A stretch of 33,502 bases of DNA, taken from the IMG/VR virus record IMGVR_UViG_3300046010_010703, positions 1 to 33,502 of that record. The stretch is one strand, 5' to 3'. Both the position numbers and the translations under genes were made by a program. A model generated the notes under the pieces. The model had not been told where the DNA came from and ran no database searches. It saw only the letters and a list, made by a program, of their open reading frames with translations. Numbering within the stretch: position 1 is the stretch's first letter; each line of letters opens with the position of its first letter. This document shows positions 27,223 to 33,502 of this stretch, in pieces. Source of the DNA: a virus.

Positions 27223-28865
27223 TGGCTGACGAACTCAATAAATTTGAAACGTTTAAAACATTAAACGACTATGAACAAAATTTAAAATCTGCAGAAAAAA
27301 TCAAAAAAGATTTAGATGCAGATATTCAAACACTTAATGACGCTTTAAGTAAAAACATTACTTCGTTTACATTTAAAGGGAAAAAATACACTCCGTCTTC
27401 TTTGCGTGATTTGGTTGTCACACTAGAAGGAAACAAAGAACAGGCACAAAACAATGTCGAAATAGCAAATAACCGTTTTAAAGAAGCAAAGAACGATAAT
27501 ACCCGTGCGCTTAAAGCAGTAGATAGTAAATTAAAACAAGCAGAAAAAAATCTTGAATTGGCTAAGTTCCAATTTCAACAAGGTTCTATCGACGAGACTG
27601 CTCGAAGTCAGGCGTTTGCTGAAGTTGAAAAAGTTCTTGCTGACAAAAAACGGATAACAGAAAACAAAGAATTAGCGTTTGTAGCAGCGGGTGCCCCTGG
27701 TTCTCCTGCTACATATGCTTTTCAATCCGATATTGGCGCACCGACTCAAGTTGCGGCTACAAAACCGCAACCACTAACACGTGAACAACGCGGTGAAATT
27801 GCTCAACCCATGGTTGTTGCTGGCACCAAAACAACAACAGAAGAAACTAAACCAGATGTGTCTACCACGGGAGTTGTAACTACTACTCCAGTAATTGATG
27901 TAGCCAAACAAAAAACATTTGTCACCGAACAACTCGCTGCCCGTGGTTTAGAAAACACACCAGCAAACCGAGAAATGTTACGCAAAGAATATAAAACAAC
28001 AGCCGCTACAGGCATCACAGAACAACCAGCGGCAATTAGCACAGCATGGGAAACAACATTCCGAGAACAATTCCCAGCAAAAACATGGCTGCTAGACCTC
28101 GACCGCACTAAATACCCACAACTATTTGAAACATTAAATAAAGCCGTTGCACAAAAATACAGCAACGAAAGGTTTGCCGAAGAAGTATCTGCTACAGATT
28201 TCTACAAAGAACTATCAACATCAAAACAACTAAAAACTATTCAATCCCTCGTCGGCACACTAGGTTTTCAAGGCACCGACTTCCTCAAATTCGTATCAGA
28301 TTCCATCAACTTCGGATATCAAGGTGACATCCTAAAACAAAAAGTTTACAGCGAAGTATTCAAAAAAGACGAATCAGGCAACTACGTCAACCCGACAGCC
28401 CTGGCTCGCACCCAAAAATCTGCAGAATACATCAGCACACAAAACATCGCCAAAGCATTCTTCAACCGAAACCCAGCAGACTCCGACATCGAAAAAGTTT
28501 TAACAGGTCAAATGCTCACATCTGACTACGAACGCCAACAAAGAGAGTTCGCCAAAACACGCTACGGACATCTATCAAACCTACTAGACCAAGGCATGAC
28601 ATTAGAAAGCATCGCATCCGCATACCAAACCACAGCATCAAGACTCCTGGAACGCAACATCAATGACATCGATATGTCCACAGGCGCATTTGAACAGGCT
28701 GTATCGTTCGGCGAAGAAGGCAAAAAGCGTTTGATGACAAACAGCGAATGGGAAAAACTATTACGCTCCGACCCACAGTACGGTTGGGAAAGAACCAGCA
28801 GCGCTAAAGATGAAGCACGGGCTTTGTCGGCTAATATTGCCCAAGCGTTCGGAAAGATTATCTAA
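27222..28865 (+). CDS. Coiled-coil probable virion protein
   Basis: 547 residues. Residues 1-160 are a long Lys/Glu-rich coiled coil, with heptads in YEQNLKSAEKIKKDLDADIQ and LKQAEKNLELAKFQ. A Thr/Val/Pro linker (about 165-235) follows. Residues 240-545 are helical with TAWETTFREQFPAKTWLLDLDR, ADSDIEKVLTGQMLTSDYERQQREF and HLSNLLDQGMTLESIASAYQTTASRLL. The LDQGMTLESIAxxYxxxAxxLLE element is reminiscent of helix-turn-helix or virion helical repeats, and similar sequences accompany giant actinophage proteins. A long coiled coil in this place could act as an internal rod or tape-measure-like part. Confidence 0.55.
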   Translation: MADELNKFETFKTLNDYEQNLKSAEKIKKDLDADIQTLNDALSKNITSFTFKGKKYTPSSLRDLVVTLEGNKEQAQNNVEIANNRFKEAKNDNTRALKAVDSKLKQAEKNLELAKFQFQQGSIDETARSQAFAEVEKVLADKKRITENKELAFVAAGAPGSPATYAFQSDIGAPTQVAATKPQPLTREQRGEIAQPMVVAGTKTTTEETKPDVSTTGVVTTTPVIDVAKQKTFVTEQLAARGLENTPANREMLRKEYKTTAATGITEQPAAISTAWETTFREQFPAKTWLLDLDRTKYPQLFETLNKAVAQKYSNERFAEEVSATDFYKELSTSKQLKTIQSLVGTLGFQGTDFLKFVSDSINFGYQGDILKQKVYSEVFKKDESGNYVNPTALARTQKSAEYISTQNIAKAFFNRNPADSDIEKVLTGQMLTSDYERQQREFAKTRYGHLSNLLDQGMTLESIASAYQTTASRLLERNINDIDMSTGAFEQAVSFGEEGKKRLMTNSEWEKLLRSDPQYGWERTSSAKDEARALSANIAQAFGKII

Positions 28866-29893
28866 TGTCAATGACACCAGAAAACCTACAAGCCCTATCT
28901 GAAGCACGTGGTCGCCCCGTCACGGCACCTACCCGCGATTTTACTGCCGAAATCGCTGCTGCTTACGCACCAAAAGAAGCGGCTTACGGTCTAGGCAGAC
29001 AACCTGTTAGAGAAATAGAAACAGAAAATCAAGTACCAGTCAGACCAACTAGTCGTGCAATCTCATTTTTGCCACCAGGCGACGGTGAAACAGCCACAAC
29101 AATCCTCACCAACACCCTCAAATTTTATGGGCTAGACGACCCAGAACTAGTCAACGAAATCCGTGCAGCGCTCGCAAACCGCACCATCACAGGCTCATCA
29201 AGCATCGACGAAATCGGTATTCAACTACGAGAATCACCAGCATTCAAACGGCGATTCGTAGCAAACGAACAACGCCGAGCAGCAGGCAAACCCGTCTACT
29301 CTGTGAGCCAACTACTCCAACTTGAATCCCAATATCGCAGAAACTTGCGTGACTCAGGAATGCCAGCAGGATTCTACGACGACCCGACATCACTAACAAA
29401 CTTCATTGTCAACGATGTCTCCCCAGACGAAATCCTGGCACGAGTAACACAGGGCTATCAGGCTGTACGCAACGCTGACCCAACCGTAGTCAACGAACTA
29501 AAAACGCTATACAACCTCGATGACGGCTCAATCGCAGCGTTCTTCCTAGACCCACAGAAAGCCCAAGACAACATCCTGCGTGCCGCCAGAGCCGCTGAGG
29601 TTGCCGCACAAGCCCGCAAACAGGCAGGCATAGCCTTAACAGCCACATCCGCCGAACAACTAGTCCGCCAAGGTGTAAGCGAAGCCCAAGCAGAAGCAGG
29701 GTTCACCACCCTCAGACAAGAAGAAAGCCTATATAGACCATTGATGGGCGAAGAAGGCATCACCCAAGAAGAAGCCATCGCAGGCACACTCGGCACAAGC
29801 GCACAAGCAGCCCAACGAATAGGCACACGCAAACGACGACGCAAAGGCACATTCGAAGCAGGCGGCAAAGTCAGCCTACAAACAATCGAATAA
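28865..29893 (+). CDS. Probable virion protein of the giant-protein cassette
   Basis: 342 residues, TAATG overlap with the preceding gene. The body contains ILTNTLKFYGLDDPELVNEIRAALAN, IQLRESPAFKRRFVANEQRRAAGKPVYSVSQLLQLESQYR, GMPAGFYDDPTSLTNFIVNDVSPDEILARVTQGY and AAFFLDPQKAQ, quoted in pieces. This order (FxxRFP/V...R...G...LS...Y..LE..YR, GxPxGFYD, DVSPxE, AFFLDPxxA) occurs in proteins next to portals in many actinophages. It ends in a basic patch (GTRKRRRKGTFEAGG) suited to DNA or capsid contact. Function is unknown. Confidence 0.65.
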   Translation: MSMTPENLQALSEARGRPVTAPTRDFTAEIAAAYAPKEAAYGLGRQPVREIETENQVPVRPTSRAISFLPPGDGETATTILTNTLKFYGLDDPELVNEIRAALANRTITGSSSIDEIGIQLRESPAFKRRFVANEQRRAAGKPVYSVSQLLQLESQYRRNLRDSGMPAGFYDDPTSLTNFIVNDVSPDEILARVTQGYQAVRNADPTVVNELKTLYNLDDGSIAAFFLDPQKAQDNILRAARAAEVAAQARKQAGIALTATSAEQLVRQGVSEAQAEAGFTTLRQEESLYRPLMGEEGITQEEAIAGTLGTSAQAAQRIGTRKRRRKGTFEAGGKVSLQTIE

Positions 29894-29901
29894 CGAAATA
29901 G

Positions 29902-29930
29902 TTGACAACACCATAAACGGTCACTACTAT
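29902..29930 (+). promoter_or_regulatory. Sigma-70-type promoter of scaffold and capsid genes
   Basis: TTGACA (29902-29907), 17 bp, TACTAT (29925-29930). A leader of about 120 bases follows before the scaffold ATG. In it ACACAG (29958-29963) pairs with CTGTGT (29976-29981) around 12 bases. A dedicated promoter would give the high capsid expression needed. Confidence 0.7.
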
Positions 29931-30060
29931 TAAACTTGATACGTTAAGTAGGAACCTACACAGGAATCCCCCAAACTGTGTGGAGCAATTCGGGGTGACA
30001 AATCAATAGCAGCCATCACAACCCTCCGTTGCGATGTGGGCAGAAACAGGAGCGTGCCAT

Positions 30061-30513
30061 ATGTCAGAGTTTGACAACTACGACAGCGAAGACCAGATAG
30101 AAGAATCCGAAACCCGAAACCCAGTTAGGGCAAGGATGAAGCAATTGGAAAAGGAAACCGCAGATTTGCGAAAGCAAGTAGCGGAAGCCGAGTCAGCGAA
30201 ACGAGAGTTAGCATTCGTTAAAGCAGGTTTAGACCCGCTTCAACCGATGACAAAATATTTCGTTAAAGCATACGATGGCGACCTAACCCCAGATGCGATT
30301 CGTCAGGCTGCTGTAGAGGCGCAATTGATTAGTCCACCCCAGAACCAACCATCTGCGGATGAGATGCAGGCATGGCAGCGTACCAACAAGGTCGCCGCTG
30401 GAAGCCAAACATCTCAACCACCAGTTGATTGGGCACGAAGGTTGAACGAAGCAACTTCGCCACGAGAAGTAGAACAAATTTTGTCTGAGGCACGGGCAGC
30501 ACAAGAAAACTAA
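30061..30513 (+). CDS. Capsid scaffold protein
   Basis: 150 residues; the start is fixed by AGGAG eight bases upstream of the ATG, an in-frame ATG at 30034 lacking a ribosome site. An acidic N-terminus (SEFDNYDSEDQIEESETRN) is followed by a coiled coil (VRARMKQLEKETADLRKQVAEAESAKRELAFVKAGLD, in outline), a Pro/Gln linker and a helical C-terminus (DWARRLNEATSPREVEQILSEARAAQ). This is the composition and position of scaffolding proteins directly before major capsid genes. It should direct prohead assembly and leave the shell afterwards. Confidence 0.75.
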   Translation: MSEFDNYDSEDQIEESETRNPVRARMKQLEKETADLRKQVAEAESAKRELAFVKAGLDPLQPMTKYFVKAYDGDLTPDAIRQAAVEAQLISPPQNQPSADEMQAWQRTNKVAAGSQTSQPPVDWARRLNEATSPREVEQILSEARAAQEN

Positions 30514-30545
30514 TATCCCCCTCAAAACAAAAGGAATAAATAATC

Positions 30546-31511
30546 ATGGCAGGCGAAACACAACTCTCGTCTCTCTCGGTAGACCAGGTAGCATTCGACC
30601 GTCTTGCGTACTTCGCATTACGTTCAGAACTCTTGTTCGACCAAGCAGCAGACGTACAACCAGTACAACAGGCAATGCCTGGAACTGGCGTCACATTCAC
30701 CATCTTCGCAGACATTTCGGCAGCGACATCAACGCTGAACGAAGTAACTGACGTAACACCAGTAGCGCTCTCAGACAGCCAGGTAACTGTAACTCTGAAC
30801 GAATACGGTAACGCAGTTGTAACCACAGCGAAGTTGCGCGGAACAGCATTCACAGATGTTGATTCAGCAGCAGCAAACATCATCGGATACAACGCAGGCG
30901 ATTCAATCGACCAAGTTATCCGTGAAGTTCTTGCCGCAGGAACCAACGTCATTTACGCCACAGGTGGCACAACAACCCCAACCAGCCGAGAATCAATCTC
31001 AACAGATGACATTCTTCACGCTGACGATGTTCGCAGAGTTGTTGCACAACTTCGTGGAGCAAACGTAGCAACCTTTAACGGTTCTTACATGGGCTACATC
31101 CACCCAGACGTGTCGTACGATTTCCGTTCGAACACAGACGTATCAGCATGGCGCACACCAGCGAACTACGTAAACCCAGAAGGTATCTACAATGGCGAAA
31201 TCGGCTTGTTTGAGTCGGTACGTTTCATTGAGACACCACGAGCCAAAGTGTTCGCAAACGCTTCAAACGGAACCAGCACAACTGGTACGATTGATGCCTA
31301 CTGCACACACGTAATGGGTCGTCAGGCTCTTGCTAAGGCTTACGCAACACAAGACGGTAACGGCGCTGTACCAAAAATCGTTCGCGGTAACGTGACCGAC
31401 GTTTTGATGCGCTTGCAACCAGTCGGTTGGTACTGGCTTGGTGGCTACGGTCGCTTCCGCGAGGCTTCGCTTCGTCGAATCGAATCGTCATCGTCAATCG
31501 GTGCAAACTAA
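30546..31511 (+). CDS. Major capsid protein, N4-gp56 family
   Basis: 321 residues, AAAAGGAA before the ATG. SDSQVTVTLNEYGNAVVTT, DVDSAAANIIGYNAGDSIDQVIREVL, GTNVIYATGG, DVRRVVAQLRGANVATFNGSYMGYIHPDVSYDFRS, YNGEIGLFESVRFIETPRA and GWYWLGGYGRFRE (in pieces) follow the N4-gp56 family of HK97-fold capsid proteins from end to end. Assembles into the icosahedral shell around the scaffold. Acidic and Ala/Thr rich, with C-preferring codons as for highly expressed genes. A strong terminator stands 27 bases behind it. Confidence 0.93.
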   Translation: MAGETQLSSLSVDQVAFDRLAYFALRSELLFDQAADVQPVQQAMPGTGVTFTIFADISAATSTLNEVTDVTPVALSDSQVTVTLNEYGNAVVTTAKLRGTAFTDVDSAAANIIGYNAGDSIDQVIREVLAAGTNVIYATGGTTTPTSRESISTDDILHADDVRRVVAQLRGANVATFNGSYMGYIHPDVSYDFRSNTDVSAWRTPANYVNPEGIYNGEIGLFESVRFIETPRAKVFANASNGTSTTGTIDAYCTHVMGRQALAKAYATQDGNGAVPKIVRGNVTDVLMRLQPVGWYWLGGYGRFREASLRRIESSSSIGAN

Positions 31512-31537
31512 CGTCTAGTAAAATCAGACATTGCTTT

Positions 31538-31570
31538 AGCCCCCTGCTTCGGCGGGGGGCTTTTGCTTTT
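31538..31570 (+). terminator. Rho-independent terminator behind the capsid gene
   Basis: A ten-pair stem (31538-31547 with 31552-31561, one G-U pair) closes the UUCG-type tetraloop and is followed by TTTTGCTTTT. The GC-rich stem and stable loop make this the strongest terminator in the window. Confidence 0.9.
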
Positions 31571-31578
31571 GCTATACT
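31570..31578 (+). promoter_or_regulatory. Candidate extended -10 promoter for tail genes
   Basis: TGCTATACT (TGn plus TATACT) stands immediately behind the capsid terminator and about 20 bases before the ATG at 31599, whose ribosome site is GAAAGG. There is no good -35. It would restart transcription for the tail genes. Confidence 0.4.
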
Positions 31579-31598
31579 CGTCACGTTGAAAGGTTTAT

Positions 31599-31967
31599 AT
31601 GTCTATCTCTAACTACGCAGAACTAAAAATTCTTGAACACACCACAGGTAAAACCGCGTGGACTATGCCAACAAATGTGTACGTAAAACTTCACATAGGC
31701 GACCCTGGTGAGGCTGCGACATCTAACGCTGCTGGAGAAACAACACGTAAAGAAGCATCATGGGCTTCCGCGGCATCTGGTTCTATTGCGACATCTGCAA
31801 CTCTTGAATGGACTAACGTTGCTTCAACAGAAACACTTACTCATTGGTCTTTGTGGGATGCTTCAACTGCGGGTAACGCTTTGTGGACTGGTGCTTTGTC
31901 GTCGTCTGCGGCGGTTACTGCTGGTGACACGTTCCAAATCACTACACTAACCCTGTCCCTAGATTAA
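31599..31967 (+). CDS. Phage tail protein of the small fibre/tail-adaptor family
   Basis: 122 residues. SISNYAELKILEHTTGKTAWTMPTNVYVKLHIGDPGEA, EWTNVASTETLTHWSLWDASTAGNALWTGAL and AGDTFQITTLTLSLD (in pieces). The frame LSNYAExKxLDHxxGKxxxTxPxNVYVALHxxDPG ... HWxLWDAxxxGNxLWxGAL ... V..GD.F.i..l.L.LD is a widespread actinophage tail family, annotated as tail fibre or minor tail protein. It is all beta strand and may bridge the tail and the fibre encoded next. Confidence 0.8.
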   Translation: MSISNYAELKILEHTTGKTAWTMPTNVYVKLHIGDPGEAATSNAAGETTRKEASWASAASGSIATSATLEWTNVASTETLTHWSLWDASTAGNALWTGALSSSAAVTAGDTFQITTLTLSLD

Positions 31968-31986
31968 ACATAGGGGATAACCCCTT

Positions 31987-32949
31987 ATGGCTTCAGCAGT
32001 AACAGGTTTTAAAGAACCGTTTGTAGACACAAGCCCGTTTTATCGGCAAACATATTTTCGTACAGTACAACGCACCGCTGTCGGGTCAGGTGGTGGTACA
32101 TCTGAAGTGGCGCACGGTGCAGCACAAATACGTCTCGGTCAGTTAACCGATTTTAGTTTTCCGTATCTTACGGGCGGACGTTTCTATCTTGGTGTTCGTG
32201 CGGTTCTTACTGTTACTGCTACAGCATCAGGTTTAGGTACTGCTTCTTCTTCGATAAACATTGTTAGGTTCAGAACTGCGACAGGTGGTGGTACTGGTAG
32301 TGCTACTGCGGTAGGAATTGCGGTCGGGGTTAGAACTGCTACGGGTTCTGGTGTTGGCACAATGGATTCAACGGGGTTGCATATTGCGCCGCGCACCGCT
32401 ACTGGTTCTGGTGATGGGACTGGTACGGCGTCAACAAATCCAATTAAAGCACGTCTCGGTACGGGTCCCGCTGTTGGCTCAGGTACTGCAATCGATTTGG
32501 TTATCAACATCCGTACCGCAACAGGTTCAGGTGCGGGGACAGAAACAGGTAACTGGCTGCTGGTATCTATTCGCACAGCAACAGGCGCAGGTACAGGAAC
32601 ACAAACTGGTGTTGGGGCACGCATTGAACGACGCACAGCCACAGGTGCAGGCACAAGCGCACAAACAGCCGACTGGGTTAAATCCCACATCTTCCGTGTC
32701 GGCATCACAAGCGACTACTCGTTCGCTGCACGCTACCCAGAAACCGATTCAGATAGGCTATTCGCCCACACCCCACAAGGGATACGTGCATACAACCTGT
32801 ATAAACTCACAAACAACACATACCAGATAACAGACCCACGCAGACCAGAACTAATATCAAAAGTGTATTACGGTGGACACGACATCTTCTTAGACGACAC
32901 AGAAGTAGCAGAACTAACAGCAGCAGGATTCGGAGCAAACATCACATAA
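31987..32949 (+). CDS. Tail fibre protein with 20-residue repeats
   Basis: 320 residues, AGGGGAT before the ATG. After an N-terminal part (1-75) comes a shaft of eight successive 20-residue units, R-T-A-T-G-S/A-G-x-G-T-x-T/S-x-x-x-L/I-x-I, positions 76-235. One more unit stands alone at 29-48. The C-terminal domain (240-320) has YNLYKLTNNTYQITDPRRPELISKVYYGGHDIF and EVAELTAAGFGANIT, shared with the next gene. The short glycine and threonine repeats suggest a triple beta-helix or other beta-solenoid shaft that carries a C-terminal tip. It probably contacts the host. Confidence 0.75.
   Translation: MASAVTGFKEPFVDTSPFYRQTYFRTVQRTAVGSGGGTSEVAHGAAQIRLGQLTDFSFPYLTGGRFYLGVRAVLTVTATASGLGTASSSINIVRFRTATGGGTGSATAVGIAVGVRTATGSGVGTMDSTGLHIAPRTATGSGDGTGTASTNPIKARLGTGPAVGSGTAIDLVINIRTATGSGAGTETGNWLLVSIRTATGAGTGTQTGVGARIERRTATGAGTSAQTADWVKSHIFRVGITSDYSFAARYPETDSDRLFAHTPQGIRAYNLYKLTNNTYQITDPRRPELISKVYYGGHDIFLDDTEVAELTAAGFGANIT
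32212..32691 (+). repeat. Eight tandem 60-bp coding repeats
   Basis: Units begin at 32212, 32272, 32332, 32392, 32452, 32512, 32572 and 32632, with no insertion or deletion. The three last are closest in DNA (CGCACAGCNACAGGNGCAGG shared by the final two). The first and fifth are more divergent, as expected of older copies. Confidence 0.8.
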
Positions 32950-33245
32950 TGGCAACATTCAGCCCACCAACAGACAACTTTGTATCACCTGTGATAGCAG
33001 GCGAATTCATGAACGGACAATACTTGGCAGCCACAGAACGGTTAGCGAACCAATGGGGTAAACATGTGGCGTTAAGCCCACGTGGACGCAACGTGTTCCT
33101 GTTAACAGATACAACCATCACCGAAAACCAGCCATCAGATGCGACAAGGATTTCTAAAATATATTATGGTGGACATCAAACAGAAGTCACAGCAGAAGAA
33201 GTAACAGCGTTAACAGCCGCAGGATACGGGAGTTACATCACGTGA
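32949..33245 (+). CDS. Small tail protein, paralogue of the fibre tip
   Basis: 98 residues, TAATG overlap with the fibre gene. The last 45 residues, RNVFLLTDTTITENQPSDATRISKIYYGGHQTEVTAEEVTALTAAGYGSYIT (in pieces), repeat the C-terminal domain of the fibre before it: ISK(V/I)YYGGH, then an E-V-x-x-LTAAG(F/Y)G-x-x-IT end. The N-terminal half (FSPPTDNFVSPVIAGEFMNGQYLAATERLANQWGKHV) differs. It may cap, chaperone or share a receptor site with the fibre. Confidence 0.65.
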   Translation: MATFSPPTDNFVSPVIAGEFMNGQYLAATERLANQWGKHVALSPRGRNVFLLTDTTITENQPSDATRISKIYYGGHQTEVTAEEVTALTAAGYGSYIT

Positions 33246-33502
33246 AACATAGGGAAACACATCCCAACTTGGATGTCGAAGGGTGCTTCGGATGCAGGGT
33301 AGCGGGAATCAGAATGGCAACAAACAGCACCACCTCACGTGGCTCTAAAGTCGCGGAACATAACACAACTGAACAAGGTTGGAAAAAAGATATGCCCGCA
33401 TACAAACGGTTACGTGCTAACGGTCTGCAACCTAAACGTGTGGATGGTGCAGCGGAAGTAGAAAGGCGAGCACAAGAACCATGGCAAGTGGAGACAGGCA
33501 TT
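33242..33502 (+). CDS. Conserved phage hypothetical protein (partial at window edge)
   Basis: The first 87 residues from a GTG that overlaps the upstream stop (GTGA); the frame is open to the end. THPNLDVEGCFGCRVAGIRMATNSTTSRG and WKKDMPAYKRLRANGLQPKRVDGAAEVERRA belong to a layout common in actinophages: H-P-x-L-D-V-E-G-C-F-G-C, a serine-rich link, then W-x-K-D-x-x-A-Y-x-R-L-x-x-x-G-x-Q-P. The CxxC may bind zinc or an iron-sulfur cluster. Function is unknown. An in-frame ATG at 33314 is a less likely start because it removes the conserved Cys pair. Confidence 0.7.
   Translation, partial: MKHRETHPNLDVEGCFGCRVAGIRMATNSTTSRGSKVAEHNTTEQGWKKDMPAYKRLRANGLQPKRVDGAAEVERRAQEPWQVETGI

Noticed and set aside
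1-33502. Window as a complete circular genome
   Set aside because: Joining the right end to the left end does not restore the frame of either partial gene, and the two ends belong to different protein families.

Overview
The window is a tightly packed piece of a tailed-phage genome, cut inside a gene at both ends. A WhiB-type iron-sulfur regulator, a secreted transglycosylase, GlxR-like operators and leaderless-looking starts all point to an actinobacterial host. The modest GC content, together with tail and accessory families familiar from freshwater metagenomic phages, suggests a freshwater actinobacterium; that host guess is inference. The major capsid protein is of the N4-gp56 type. No tape-measure, tail-tube or sheath gene is visible, and a giant protein sits between portal and capsid, so a podovirus-like particle is the best guess. 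There is no integrase, tRNA, CRISPR array, DNA polymerase or helicase in the window.

Layout. (1) 1-2593, rightward: end of a tail fibre, a small virion protein, a glycine-rich adhesin, a cyanophage-type tail protein and a 2OG-Fe(II) oxygenase. (2) 2565-4142: a secreted, threonine-rich protein with a PA14-like domain. (3) 4142-6203: lysis module (three small membrane proteins around an M15 endolysin), a glycosyltransferase and a zinc-ribbon protein. (4) 6236-11434, rightward: recombination and DNA metabolism (YqaJ nuclease, putative annealing protein, ribbon-helix-helix protein, resolvase-like and PD-(D/E)XK-like nucleases, SSB), a secreted transglycosylase, a DUF6378-like protein and WhiB. 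(5) 11485-16496, leftward: about twenty very small, often overlapping genes in three operons with near-consensus sigma-70-type promoters. They include an ArdA-like antirestriction protein and several copies of a small strand-helix domain. (6) 16497-17300: a gene-free control region with tandem repeats, palindromes, a GT-only tract and hairpins, a candidate origin or packaging site. (7) 17303-31511, rightward: terminase with a fused N-terminal HTH, portal, a 134-aa protein, a 1619-aa giant protein, three further probable virion proteins, scaffold and major capsid protein, closed by a strong terminator. (8) 31599-33502: a tail protein, a fibre built on exact 20-residue repeats, a small paralogue of its C-terminal tip and a partial conserved gene.

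How it fits together. The leftward block looks like the early, host-takeover part. Each of its promoters carries a Crp/GlxR-like palindrome upstream, two of them at an identical distance, and two share a 17-bp core, so the block appears to be wired to host physiology. The block from 6.2 to 11.4 kb looks like a recombination-based replication and repair set. Packaging, head and tail genes follow to the right of the control region. The most promising candidates for something undescribed are the leftward small-gene island with its operators, the giant portal-capsid interval protein with its three companions, and the secreted PA14/threonine-rich protein.
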